From Streptomyces althioticus (GTDB taxonomy: Bacteria; Actinomycetota; Actinomycetes; Streptomycetales; Streptomycetaceae), in NCBI GenBank assembly GCA_014649355.1, contig BMSW01000003.1, positions 310,001 to 374,000 of the forward strand: a stretch of 64,000 bases of DNA, given 5' to 3'. Of this stretch, positions 17,280-25,909 are shown in pieces. The first letter of the stretch is position 1. Each line of letters begins with the position of its first letter. The notes below the pieces were generated by a model that was not told the origin of the DNA, ran no database searches, and was given only the letters and a program-made list of their open reading frames with translations. Both the position numbers and the translations under genes were made by a program.

Positions 17280-18641
17280 TCACAGCACCGGCAGCAGGTT
17301 CTTCAGCTCGAACGCCGTGACCTCCGAGCGGTACGCCTCCCACTCCTGCTTCTTGTTGCGGAGGAAGAAGTCGAAGACGTGCTCGCCGAGCGTCTCGGCG
17401 GCCAGGTCGCTGCGTTCCATCAGGCTCAGCGCCTCGCCCAGGTTCTGCGGCAGCGGCTCGATGCCCAGGGCGCGGCGTTCCGCGTCGGAGAGGGCCCAGA
17501 CGTCGTCCTCGGCGCCCGGCGGGAGCTCGTAGCCCTCCTCGATGCCCTTGAGGCCGGCCGCGAGGAGCAGGGCGTAGGCCAGGTACGGGTTGGCGCCGGC
17601 GTCGAGGGAGCGGACCTCCACGCGGGCGGAGCCGGTCTTGCCCGGCTTGTACATGGGCACGCGGACCAGGGCCGAGCGGTTGTTGTGGCCCCAGCAGATG
17701 TACGAGGGGGCCTCGCCGCCCGCGCCGGCCGTGCGCTCGGTGCCGCCCCAGATGCGCTTGTAGGAGTTGACCCACTGGTTGGTGACCGCGGAGATCTCCG
17801 CCGCGTGCCGCAGCAGGCCCGCGATGAAGGAGCGGCCCACCTTGGAGAGCTGGTACTCCGCGCCGGACTCGTAGAAGGCGTTGCGGTCGCCCTCGAAGAG
17901 GGAGAGGTGGGTGTGCATGCCCGAGCCGGGGTGCTCGGAGAACGGCTTCGGCATGAACGTCGCCTGGACGCCCTGCTCCAGCGCCACCTGCTTCATGACC
18001 AGGCGGAACGTCATGATGTTGTCCGCCGTGGACAGCGCGTCCGCGTAGCGAAGGTCGATCTCCTGCTGGCCGGGGGCGCCCTCGTGGTGGGAGAACTCGA
18101 CCGAGATGCCCATCGACTCCAGCATGGTGATCGCCTGGCGGCGGAAGTCCATGCCGACGTTCTGCGGGGTGTGGTCGAAGTAGCCGGAGTTGTCCGCCGG
18201 GGTGGGGCGGCTGCCGTCGACCGGCTTGTTCTTCAGCAGGAAGAACTCGATCTCCGGGTGGGTGTAGAAGGTGAAGCCCAGGTCGGAGGTGCGGGCGAGG
18301 GCGCGCTTGAGGACGTAGCGCGGGTCCGCGAAGGACGGGGAGCCGTCCGGCATGAGGATGTCGCAGAACATCCGGGCCGTGCCGGGCGCCTCGGCGCGCC
18401 AGGGCAGGATCTGGAACGTCGACGGGTCCGGCTTGGCGATCATGTCGGACTCGTGCACGCGGGCGAAGCCCTCGATGGCGGAGCCGTCGAAGCCGATGCC
18501 CTCGTCGAAGGCCTGCTCGAGCTCGGCCGGGGCGACGGCCACGGACTTGAGGAAGCCCAGGACGTCGGTGAACCACAGGCGTACGAACCGGATGTCGCGC
18601 TCCTCCAACGTCCGGAGCACGAACTCCTGCTGCTTGTCCAT
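17280..18641 (-). CDS. glnA2: Glutamine synthetase-like gamma-glutamylpolyamine synthetase GlnA2
   Basis: Type I glutamine synthetase fold, 453 residues with the start at 18641 (MDKQQEFVLRTLEERDIRF); an ATG five codons earlier has its Shine-Dalgarno too close. GS signatures: GFDGSAIEGFARVHESDM, HPEIEFFLL, NVGMDFRR, metal/ATP site MPKPFSEHPGSGMHTHLSLF (family KPxxGDNGSGMHxH), WGHNNRSALVRVP, ARVEVRSLDAGANPYLA. The S. coelicolor orthologue SCO2241 was shown by others to glutamylate polyamines rather than make glutamine, and the divergence from the GDNGSG motif here (SEHPGSG) fits that. Likely role: polyamine detoxification and use as nitrogen source. Confidence 0.9.
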   Translation of the reverse strand: MDKQQEFVLRTLEERDIRFVRLWFTDVLGFLKSVAVAPAELEQAFDEGIGFDGSAIEGFARVHESDMIAKPDPSTFQILPWRAEAPGTARMFCDILMPDGSPSFADPRYVLKRALARTSDLGFTFYTHPEIEFFLLKNKPVDGSRPTPADNSGYFDHTPQNVGMDFRRQAITMLESMGISVEFSHHEGAPGQQEIDLRYADALSTADNIMTFRLVMKQVALEQGVQATFMPKPFSEHPGSGMHTHLSLFEGDRNAFYESGAEYQLSKVGRSFIAGLLRHAAEISAVTNQWVNSYKRIWGGTERTAGAGGEAPSYICWGHNNRSALVRVPMYKPGKTGSARVEVRSLDAGANPYLAYALLLAAGLKGIEEGYELPPGAEDDVWALSDAERRALGIEPLPQNLGEALSLMERSDLAAETLGEHVFDFFLRNKKQEWEAYRSEVTAFELKNLLPVL

Positions 18642-18882
18642 CTTCCGCTTCCCCATTCCTGCCGGTCAGGCCGCCCGTTCCTCCCGGCCCCCGGGAGACG
18701 GTCCGGCACTCGTGCATCCCACCACACCAGCGTTTCATACGCGTTGCCGGGCCCGGTCGGGCGTCCGGCCGCGGCTTGAACCGCCGGGGTCGTCGGAGGC
18801 ACGGCTCCTCCGCTCATCTTGCCCGGTCACGGTGGTCGCCACGACAGCGGGCGGAACGCGGGAACACGGAAGCACCCCCCGC

Positions 18883-18912
18883 TTAAATTGGAGTTCTGGA
18901 TGCAAGTTTTAA
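18883..18912. promoter_or_regulatory. AT-rich imperfect inverted repeat upstream of hmp (candidate NsrR site)
   Basis: In an otherwise GC-rich 306-nt gap (18642-18947), TTAAATT at 18883-18889 and AGTTTTAA at 18905-18912 form an imperfect inverted repeat containing GATGCAAGTTT, which resembles the AAGATGCATTT half-site of NsrR. It ends 35 nt before the hmp start, so it overlaps the promoter. The other notable string in the gap is GAAACGCTGG in the glnA2 leader. Confidence 0.5.
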
Positions 18913-18947
18913 TGAGGGCACAGGCATCCGAGCCACGAGGAGTCCCG

Positions 18948-20129
18948 ATGCTGTCCGAGCAGTCCGCCGTCACCGTCCGCGCCACCCTTCCCGCCGTGGG
19001 CGCCGCCCTCGGCGAGATCACCGAGCGCTTCTACGCCGGGATGTTCGCCGCCCGCCCCGAGCTGCTGCGCGACCTGTTCAACCGCGGCAACCAGGCCGCC
19101 GGCACCCAGCGCCAGGCGCTCGCGGGCTCCGTCGCGGCGTTCGCCACCCACCTGCTGGACCACCCCGACGAGCGGCCCGACGCGATGCTGTCGCGCATCG
19201 CCCACAAGCACGCCTCCCTGGGCGTGACGCCCGACCAGTACGCGGTCGTCCACGAGCACCTGTTCGCCGCCATCGCCGAGGTGCTGGGCGACGCGGTCAC
19301 GCCCGAGGTCGCCGCCGCCTGGGACGAGGTCTACTGGCTGATGGCGAACGCCCTCATCGCCGTCGAGAAGCGGCTGTACGAGGAGCGCGGCGGGGCGGCC
19401 TGGCGGCCCTGGGAGGTCGTCGAGCGGGTCGCCGAGACCGGCGACGTGGCGACCTTCCGGGTGCGCCCGGCCGACGGCGCCCCGGTGCGGGACTTCCGTC
19501 CGGGCCAGTACGTCTCCGTGCGGGTCCCGCTCGCGGACGGCGCCCGCCAGATACGGCAGTACAGCCTTTCCGGCGCGCCCGGCCCGGACCTGCGGCAGTT
19601 CAGCGTCAAGCGCGTGCACGAGGACGGGGCGCCCGACGGCGAGGTGTCCGGCCACCTCCACGCGCGCGTCCGCGTCGGTGACGTACTGGAGGTGTCCGAG
19701 GCGTACGGCGACCTGGTGCTCGACGCCGACGACGACACCCCGCTGGTGCTGGCCTCCGCCGGGATCGGCGTGACCCCGATGGTCGCGATGCTCGGGCACC
19801 TCGCCGGGTCGGGGCACCGCGCGCCGGTCACCGTCGTGCACGGCGACCGCTCCCCCGCCGACCACGCCCTGCGCACGGACCACGAGGCCTACGCGGCGAA
19901 GCTGCCCGACGCGACCGTGCGGTTCTGGTACGAGCGGGACGCCCCGGCGGGCGCCGGCACCGGGTACGTGGACCTCGCGGACGTGCCGGTCGCGCCCGGC
20001 ACGCGCGCGTACCTGTGCGGTCCGCTGCCGTTCATGCGGACGGTCCGCGAGCAGCTGATCACGAAGGGTGTGGCCCCGGCGGACGTGCACTACGAGGTGT
20101 TCGGGCCGGACCTGTGGCTCGCCAAGTAG
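18948..20129 (+). CDS. hmp: Flavohemoglobin (nitric oxide dioxygenase)
   Basis: Converts NO to nitrate with O2 and NAD(P)H in the cytoplasm. 393 residues, the family length. Globin domain residues 1-140 with the proximal heme His region IAHKHASLGVTPDQY; FAD domain with RQYSLSG; NAD domain with ASAGIGVTPMVAMLGHL and the end motif YEVFGPDLW. ATG 18948 follows GAGGAG at 7-8 nt. It converges on an NsrR-like regulator with only 9 nt between stops, which supports a nitrosative-stress role. Confidence 0.92.
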   Translation: MLSEQSAVTVRATLPAVGAALGEITERFYAGMFAARPELLRDLFNRGNQAAGTQRQALAGSVAAFATHLLDHPDERPDAMLSRIAHKHASLGVTPDQYAVVHEHLFAAIAEVLGDAVTPEVAAAWDEVYWLMANALIAVEKRLYEERGGAAWRPWEVVERVAETGDVATFRVRPADGAPVRDFRPGQYVSVRVPLADGARQIRQYSLSGAPGPDLRQFSVKRVHEDGAPDGEVSGHLHARVRVGDVLEVSEAYGDLVLDADDDTPLVLASAGIGVTPMVAMLGHLAGSGHRAPVTVVHGDRSPADHALRTDHEAYAAKLPDATVRFWYERDAPAGAGTGYVDLADVPVAPGTRAYLCGPLPFMRTVREQLITKGVAPADVHYEVFGPDLWLAK

Positions 20130-20138
20130 GGCTCCGCG

Positions 20139-20582
20139 TCAGCGGACGCGCGGGACGCCCAGCAGCAGGGGGCCCGTCGGGTCCGCGGTGAGGTCCGCGA
20201 CCGTCAGCGGGTCCAGCGAGGCGTAGAACGCCTCCTGGGCCCGCCGCAGCGCGCCGCGCAGCCGGCAGTCGGAGCGCAGGGGGCAGGGTGCCGTGCCGAC
20301 GGCGCCGTCGCAGTCGACGACGTCCCCCTCGCCCTCGAAGGCGCGGACCAGGCCGCCCACGGAGGCGTCGCGGCCCTTCTCGGTGAGGGACAGGCCGCCG
20401 CCCCGGCCCCGCCGGGCGGTGAGCAGCCCCATGTGCCGCAGCTCGGCGACGACCTTCGCGGCGTGGGTGTACGGCACGTCCATGGCCGCCGCGACGTCCC
20501 GGGTCGTCGGGTTGGTGTCGCCGGCCACGGCGAGGCGCATGAGGACCCGCAGGGCGAGGTCGGTGGAGCGCAGCAGCCGCAT
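20139..20582 (-). CDS. nsrR: Rrf2-family iron-sulfur regulator, NsrR-like
   Basis: 147 residues. Winged-helix N-terminus MRLLRSTDLALRVLMRLAV, with Asp8 in the position that ligates the cluster in Streptomyces NsrR, a recognition region YTHAAKVVAELRHMGLL and the wing RRGRGGGLSLTEKG. Three cysteines, C91, C100 and C106, lie in VVDCDGAVGTAPCPLRSDC; the C-x8-C-x5-C spacing is close to B. subtilis NsrR. Together with its hmp neighbour this supports NO sensing by an Fe-S cluster. TACGCT 7 nt upstream of the ATG suggests a leaderless mRNA. RsrR-type redox sensors are the main alternative. Confidence 0.85.
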   Translation of the reverse strand: MRLLRSTDLALRVLMRLAVAGDTNPTTRDVAAAMDVPYTHAAKVVAELRHMGLLTARRGRGGGLSLTEKGRDASVGGLVRAFEGEGDVVDCDGAVGTAPCPLRSDCRLRGALRRAQEAFYASLDPLTVADLTADPTGPLLLGVPRVR

Positions 20583-20759
20583 ACCGGCAGCGTAGGTAAT
20601 CGGAATCCTGGCTCAAAATTTTCGGCCGGACCTTCACCGGATCCGCCGGAGCGTGTCCGGGTCCTCGCCGCCCCCTACGACTCGCACCGCTCCCCCATTA
20701 CGATCAGCTGACCCGATCACCCCTCCGGCCCCACCTCCTCCGACCCGAAGGACACCTCC

Positions 20760-21428
20760 ATGGGCTCCGCCAAGAAGAGCAGCGCGGCACGCACGGCACG
20801 GATAGAGGAGATGCGGCGCGCCGAGCAGGCCCGCGAGCGCCGCAACCGGATCCTCGTCGTCGCCGCCTCCGTCGTGGTGGTCGCGGGCCTGGTCGCCGGC
20901 GGGGTGGTGCTGGTCCGGGCGCAGTCGGACGACGGCGGCAACAGCAGCGCGGCGGACGACGCGAAGACCGCGGGCACGTTCGTCACGGACGCGGACGGCG
21001 TGCGGGCCTGGAAGGGCGAACTGGGCCGCGAGCACGTCACCAAGTCCGTCGACTACCCGGTGACGCCTCCCGTGGGCGGCGACCACAACCCCGTGTGGAT
21101 GAACTGCGACGGGGACGTCTACGAGGACGAGATCAACACGACCAACGCGGTCCACTCGCTGGAGCACGGCGCGGTGTGGGTGACGTACAACGGCGACGCG
21201 CCGAAGGCCGAGGTGGAGGCGCTGGCGGCGAAGGTGAAGAAGACGCCGTACACGCTGATGAGCCCGGTCGACGGGCAGAAGGACCCGCTCGTGCTGACCG
21301 CGTGGGGGCACCAGCGCACGGTGAAGGGGGCCACCGACCCGGCCGTGGACGCGTTCCTGGAGAAGTTCGTGCAGGGGCAGCAGACGCCCGAGCCGGGTGC
21401 GGCCTGCACGGGCGGGCTGTCGAAGTGA
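20760..21428 (+). CDS. DUF3105 membrane-anchored protein
   Basis: 222 residues: a charged N-terminus (KKSSAARTARIEEMRRAEQARERRNR), one membrane span at about 32-53, and an extracytoplasmic DUF3105 domain recognised by VTPPVGGDHNPVWMNCD and NTTNAVHSLEHGAVWVTY, with two cysteines far apart (CDGD and AACTGG). The His/Cys pattern could bind a metal, but no function is established. ATG 20760 follows GAAGGA. Its stop overlaps the start of the DUF305 gene, so they form a coupled pair. Confidence 0.85.
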   Translation: MGSAKKSSAARTARIEEMRRAEQARERRNRILVVAASVVVVAGLVAGGVVLVRAQSDDGGNSSAADDAKTAGTFVTDADGVRAWKGELGREHVTKSVDYPVTPPVGGDHNPVWMNCDGDVYEDEINTTNAVHSLEHGAVWVTYNGDAPKAEVEALAAKVKKTPYTLMSPVDGQKDPLVLTAWGHQRTVKGATDPAVDAFLEKFVQGQQTPEPGAACTGGLSK

Positions 21429-22057
21429 GGCGGCCCGCCTTGGCCGCCGGGGCGCTGGCGGCGGTGCTCGTCGTCGGCGCGGCGGCCGGGTGGGCGGTCG
21501 CCTCGGCGGCCGGCGAGGAGGAGCGCGCCCTGCCCGTCCCGGCGGCGGACTCCGCGGACGCCGGGTTCGCGCGGGACATGGCGGTCCACCACCAGCAGGC
21601 CGTGGAGATGTCGTACGTCGTGCGCGACCGCACCGACGACGAGGAGGTGCGGCGGCTCGCCTACGACATCGCCCAGACGCAGGCCAACCAGCGGGGGATG
21701 CTGCTGGGCTGGCTCGACCTGTGGGAGCTGCCGAAGGTGTCCGCCGACCCGCCCATGACCTGGATGGGGATGGGCGACGCGGCGGCCGGCGAGGACGGCG
21801 CCCTGATGCCGGGCATGGCGACGGACGCGGAGATGGAGCGGCTCGGCCGGCTGAACGGCAGGCAGGCCGAGGTCTTCTACCTCCGGCTGATGACGAAGCA
21901 TCACCGGGGCGGTGTGCACATGGCGGAGGGCTGTGTGCGCGCCTGCGAGGTGGACACCGGCAAGCGGCTCGCGAACGGGATGGTCGAGGGGCAGGAGTCG
22001 GAGATCCGGCTCATGGCGGGCATGCTGAAGGCGCGGGGAGCCGCCGCGCGGCCGTGA
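21425..22057 (+). CDS. DUF305 ferritin-like extracytoplasmic protein
   Basis: 210 residues from GTG 21425, overlapping the previous stop by GTGA. Signal anchor MRRPALAAGALAAVLVVGAA, then a four-helix DUF305 domain with its paired histidines: FARDMAVHHQQAVEMS and LMTKHHRGGVHMA, plus Met-rich segments (MTWMGMGD, LMPGMA). Such proteins are suspected to bind copper and are often found with copper genes; no copper transporter is visible here. Coupled to the DUF3105 gene, a pairing common in actinobacteria. Confidence 0.87.
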   Translation: MRRPALAAGALAAVLVVGAAAGWAVASAAGEEERALPVPAADSADAGFARDMAVHHQQAVEMSYVVRDRTDDEEVRRLAYDIAQTQANQRGMLLGWLDLWELPKVSADPPMTWMGMGDAAAGEDGALMPGMATDAEMERLGRLNGRQAEVFYLRLMTKHHRGGVHMAEGCVRACEVDTGKRLANGMVEGQESEIRLMAGMLKARGAAARP

Positions 22058-22141
22058 CGGCCGGGGGCCGGCCCCCGGCCGCCCCGGGATCCGCGGTCCC
22101 GCCGCCCCACATCGCGTCGCTCTGACGATTACACTGGCCGC

Positions 22142-23908
22142 GTGCCTCAACTACGACTCGCCCTGAATCAGATCGACTCGACCGTCGGCGATCTCGCCGG
22201 CAACGCGGAAACGATTGTCCGCCGGACCAGGGAGTCCGCCGGGCAGGGGGCGCATCTCGTGGCGTTCCCGGAGATGGCGCTGACGGGGTATCCCGTCGAG
22301 GACCTCGCCCTGCGGTCGTCCTTCGTGGAGGCCTCCCGGGCGTCCCTGCGCGCCCTCGCCGCGCGCCTCGCCGACGAGGGCCTCGGCGACGTGCCGGTGG
22401 TCGTCGGCTACCTGGACCGCAGCGCCGCCGCCCAGCCGAAGTACGGCCAGCCCGCGGGCGCCCCGCGCAACGCGGCGGCCGTGCTGCACCGGGGCGAGGT
22501 GGCGCTGAGCTTCGCCAAGCACCACCTGCCGAACTACGGCGTCTTCGACGAGTTCCGCTACTTCGTGCCCGGCGACACCCTGCCGGTGGTGCGGGTGCAC
22601 GGCGTGGACGTCGCCCTGGCCATCTGCGAGGACCTGTGGCAGGACGGCGGCCGGGTGCCGGCGGCGCGTTCGGCGCGGGCCGGGCTGCTGCTGTCGGTGA
22701 ACGCCTCGCCGTACGAGCGGGACAAGGACGACACGCGTCTCGAGCTGGTGCGCAAGCGGGCGCAGGAGGCCGGCTGCACCACCGCGTACCTCGCCATGAT
22801 GGGCGGGCAGGACGACCTGGTCTTCGACGGCGACTCGATCGTCGTCGGCGCGGACGGCGAGGTCGTCGCGCGCGCCCCGCAGTTCTCGGAGACGTGCCTG
22901 CTGGTCGACCTGGACCTGCCGGCCGCGGCGTCCGACGCGCCGGAGGGCGTGGTGGACGACGGGCTGCGCATCGAGCGGGTCGTGCTGTCCGAGGACCCGG
23001 TCCCCGCGTACGAGCCGGAGCACACCGGCGGCTACGCGGAGCGCCTCGACGACGACGCGGAGGTGTACTCCGCGCTGGTCGTGGGCCTGCGGGCGTACGT
23101 GCGGAAGAACGGGTTCCGTTCGGTGCTGATCGGGCTGTCCGGCGGCATCGACTCGGCGCTGGTCGCGGCGATCGCCTGCGACGCGGTCGGCCCGGAGAAC
23201 GTGTACGGCATCTCCATGCCGTCGAAGTACTCCTCCGACCACTCGCGCAGCGACGCGGCGGAACTCGCGCGGCGCACCGGGCTGAACTACCGCACCGTCG
23301 CGATCGAGCCGATGTTCGACGCGTACATGGGGTCGCTGGAGCTGACCGGCCTGGCGGAGGAGAACCTCCAGTCGCGGCTGCGCGGCACGATGCTGATGGC
23401 CATCTCCAACCAGGAGGGCCACATCGTCCTGGCCCCGGGCAACAAGTCCGAGCTGGCGGTGGGCTACTCGACGCTGTACGGCGACTCGGTCGGCGCGTAC
23501 GGGCCCATCAAGGACGTGTACAAGACGCTGGTGTTCCGGCTGGCGCGGTGGCGCAACCGCGCGGCCGAGGAGCGGGGCGAGACGCCTCCGATCCCGGAGA
23601 ACTCGATCTCCAAGCCGCCGAGCGCGGAGCTGCGTCCGGGCCAGGTGGACACGGACTCACTGCCGGACTATCCGGTGCTGGACGCGATCCTGGCGCTGTA
23701 CGTGGACCAGGACAAGGGCGCGGACGACATCGTCGAGGCGGGCTACGACCGCGAGCTGGTCGAGAAGACGCTGCGGCTGGTGGACCGGGCCGAGTACAAG
23801 CGGCGCCAGTACCCGCCGGGCACCAAGATCTCCCCGAAGGGCTTCGGCAAGGACCGCCGGCTGCCCATCACCAACGGCTGGCGCGAGGGTCTGCCGCCCG
23901 AGGTGTGA
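22142..23908 (+). CDS. nadE: Glutamine-dependent NAD+ synthetase
   Basis: Last step of NAD biosynthesis (deamido-NAD plus glutamine and ATP). 588 residues in two domains. N-terminal nitrilase-type amidotransferase with the Glu44 (AFPEMALTGYP), Lys126 (FAKHHLPNYGVFDE) and Cys162 (ICEDLWQ) triad; C-terminal PP-loop ATPase with SGGIDS at 333-338, then GISMPSKYSSDHS, NKSELAVGYSTLYGD and KPPSAELRPGQ. GTG 22142 is 6 nt after a TACACT -10 element, so the mRNA is probably leaderless. Confidence 0.95.
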   Translation: MPQLRLALNQIDSTVGDLAGNAETIVRRTRESAGQGAHLVAFPEMALTGYPVEDLALRSSFVEASRASLRALAARLADEGLGDVPVVVGYLDRSAAAQPKYGQPAGAPRNAAAVLHRGEVALSFAKHHLPNYGVFDEFRYFVPGDTLPVVRVHGVDVALAICEDLWQDGGRVPAARSARAGLLLSVNASPYERDKDDTRLELVRKRAQEAGCTTAYLAMMGGQDDLVFDGDSIVVGADGEVVARAPQFSETCLLVDLDLPAAASDAPEGVVDDGLRIERVVLSEDPVPAYEPEHTGGYAERLDDDAEVYSALVVGLRAYVRKNGFRSVLIGLSGGIDSALVAAIACDAVGPENVYGISMPSKYSSDHSRSDAAELARRTGLNYRTVAIEPMFDAYMGSLELTGLAEENLQSRLRGTMLMAISNQEGHIVLAPGNKSELAVGYSTLYGDSVGAYGPIKDVYKTLVFRLARWRNRAAEERGETPPIPENSISKPPSAELRPGQVDTDSLPDYPVLDAILALYVDQDKGADDIVEAGYDRELVEKTLRLVDRAEYKRRQYPPGTKISPKGFGKDRRLPITNGWREGLPPEV

Positions 23909-23919
23909 CGTCCGGTACG

Positions 23920-23965
23920 ACGACGGCGGGCGGGGTGCGGTGTTCCGCGCCCCGCCCGCCGTCGT
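23920..23965. terminator. Bidirectional terminator between nadE and the EEP-fold gene
   Basis: Perfect 16-bp inverted repeat, ACGACGGCGGGCGGGG (23920-23935) with CCCCGCCCGCCGTCGT (23950-23965), 14-nt loop, placed between two convergent genes (stops at 23908 and 23988). Confidence 0.8.
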
Positions 23966-23987
23966 GTGTCCGGGCCCGCCCGCGGGG

Positions 23988-25037
23988 TCACTCCGCGGTG
24001 TCGGCGACCTTCAGCCGTGCCGCTATCGGCAGGTGGTCGCTCGCCGTCGGCGGGAGCGTCCAGGAGCTCTCCGGCTCGGCGCCCCTGACCAGGATCTGGT
24101 CGATCCGCGCCATCGGGAACGACGCCGGCCAGCTGAAGCCGAAGCCGCTGCCCACCGCGCCCTGCGTGGAGCGCATCTGGGAGGTGACCGCCTTCAGGGA
24201 GCGGTCGTTCATCGTGCCGTTGAGGTCGCCGAGCAGCACCACGTTGTCCAGCGGCTCGCCCGCGATGGCCTCGCCCAGCGCGTCGGCGCTCTTGTCCCGC
24301 TGACGGGCCGTGAACCCGGCCTCCAGCTTCACCCGCACCGACGGCAGGTGCGCGACGTACACCGCGACCCGCCCGGCCGGCGCGTCCACCGTGGCGCGCA
24401 TCGCCCGCTGCCAGCCCAGCCGGATGTCCACCGACCTCACGTCGCTCAGCGGGTACTTGGACCACAGCCCGACCGTGCCGACCACCGCGTGGTGGTCGTA
24501 CGTCTCGGACAGCGCCGCACGGTAGGCGGGCACCTCGGAGGCCTTCAGCTCCTCCAGCGCCAGCACGTCCGCGCCCGCCGCGGCCACCTCACGCGCGGTG
24601 CCGGACGGGTCGGGGTTCTCGGCGTTGACGTTGTGCGTGGCCACCGTCAGGTCGCCGCCGGAGGCGTTCTTGTCGCTGAGCAGACCGCCGAACAGGTTGA
24701 GCCACACGACCACCGGCAGGACCGTCGCGATCAGCGCCGTCGCCGAGCGGCGGACGAGCGCCAGGACGAGCAGCACCGGCACGAACACGCCCAGCCACGG
24801 CAGGAACGTCTCCAGCAGGCTGCCGAGGTTGCCGACGGCGTTCGGGACGTGCGCGTGGGCCAGCATGAGCAGCGCCAGCAGGAGCGCGCAGACGGCCACC
24901 ACCCAGCCCCGGCGCCAGATGCCGCGGTCCCCGCGCAGGGCGCCCAGACGGTGGAGCAGGCGCCGCAACCGCGAGGCCGGGGTCCGGGGGCCCTGGCGCC
25001 CGTCGTCCGTCTCCGTCATGTACGCCTGCTGCGCCAT
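23988..25037 (-). CDS. Membrane-anchored endonuclease/exonuclease/phosphatase-fold protein
   Basis: 349 residues. Three N-terminal membrane spans (about 45-65, 75-98 and 101-120) are followed by an external EEP domain: THNVNAENPD, LEELKA, LLGDLNGTMND and the last catalytic block SDHLPIAARL. Members of this architecture are metal-dependent phosphodiesterases; substrate candidates are nucleic acid or phospholipid and cannot be decided. ATG 25037 has GAGG 7 nt upstream; an ATG six codons in is the alternative. Confidence 0.85.
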   Translation of the reverse strand: MAQQAYMTETDDGRQGPRTPASRLRRLLHRLGALRGDRGIWRRGWVVAVCALLLALLMLAHAHVPNAVGNLGSLLETFLPWLGVFVPVLLVLALVRRSATALIATVLPVVVWLNLFGGLLSDKNASGGDLTVATHNVNAENPDPSGTAREVAAAGADVLALEELKASEVPAYRAALSETYDHHAVVGTVGLWSKYPLSDVRSVDIRLGWQRAMRATVDAPAGRVAVYVAHLPSVRVKLEAGFTARQRDKSADALGEAIAGEPLDNVVLLGDLNGTMNDRSLKAVTSQMRSTQGAVGSGFGFSWPASFPMARIDQILVRGAEPESSWTLPPTASDHLPIAARLKVADTAE

Positions 25038-25227
25038 ACCGTTGCCTCACAACCTGCCGTGCACACCGTCGCCCCCGTCGTCCGTAAGACACTAGGGGAT
25101 GTCCGGTTCCTTTCCCGCCGCCGCCCGGGCGGCCGTACGGGAGCGAGGACGTCCGGGGCCGCGCGGCCAGTTCCTGACGCGCGTGACCGGGGTGGCGTCT
25201 GTGACGAAACCGGCACATCCCGGCCCG

Positions 25228-25842
25228 TCATGACGGGCGCAGCCCCTGGAGCAGGGTGTCGACGACGCGCTCGGCGAGGTCGGCGGGGAGCTCCGCGTCG
25301 GGCCGCAGCACGGTGCGCACCAGGACGGGGCCGACCACCATGTCGTTGAGGAGTTCCAGGTCGACGTCGGCGCGCAGTTCGCCGTTGTCGCGTCCCCGGC
25401 GCAGCACGTCCAGGCCGACCCGGCGGCGCGGCTGGATGACGGTGTCGTGGTAGGCGGCCCACAGGCCGGGGCTGGACTTCATCTGGGCGCGGACGTTGTG
25501 CAGGATCGCGGAGGTGCGGCCGGCCAGGCCGCGCAGCCGCAGCGACTCCAGCAGGACCACCAGGTCGTCGCGCATGGAGGTGCCGGGCAGCTCCGGGTCG
25601 GGGGGTTCGGCGGCGCGCATGACGTCGACGAAGAGCTGCTCCTTGCCGGTCCAGCGCCGGTAGATGGCGGCCTTGCCGACGCCCGCGGTGCGGGCGATGC
25701 GCTCGATGGAGAGTTCCGCGAGCGGCACGCCGTCCTCCAGGAGCTTCATCACCCCCTCGACGATGGCGCGTTCGACCACCTCGCTGCGGGGGCGGCCCCG
25801 TGCGGGGCCGCCCCGTCGGGGGCCGGTGCCGGCCAGGCTCAC
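25228..25842 (-). CDS. TetR-family regulator of the adjacent MFS exporter
   Basis: 204 residues. N-terminal HTH: AIVEGVMKLLEDGVPLAELS, followed by IERIARTAGVGKAAIYRRW and KEQLFVDVM. The C-terminal half is a TetR ligand domain with few fixed residues. It is 67 nt downstream of the MFS gene on the same strand, so exporter and repressor form an operon, and a 31-bp palindromic operator lies in front of that operon. The ligand is probably an MFS substrate. Confidence 0.88.
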   Translation of the reverse strand: MSLAGTGPRRGGPARGRPRSEVVERAIVEGVMKLLEDGVPLAELSIERIARTAGVGKAAIYRRWTGKEQLFVDVMRAAEPPDPELPGTSMRDDLVVLLESLRLRGLAGRTSAILHNVRAQMKSSPGLWAAYHDTVIQPRRRVGLDVLRRGRDNGELRADVDLELLNDMVVGPVLVRTVLRPDAELPADLAERVVDTLLQGLRPS

Positions 25843-25909
25843 GTCGTCGGTCCTTTCGGTGGGCGGGGACGACGATTCTCCCCGGTGGGCGCGGGGGCGC
25901 CGCCCGGGT

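Noticed and set aside
17280..18641. Canonical glutamine synthetase GlnA
   Set aside because: The metal/ATP loop and overall sequence match the GlnA2 branch (SEHPGSG in place of the usual GDNGSG); the GlnA2 enzyme is known to act on polyamines.
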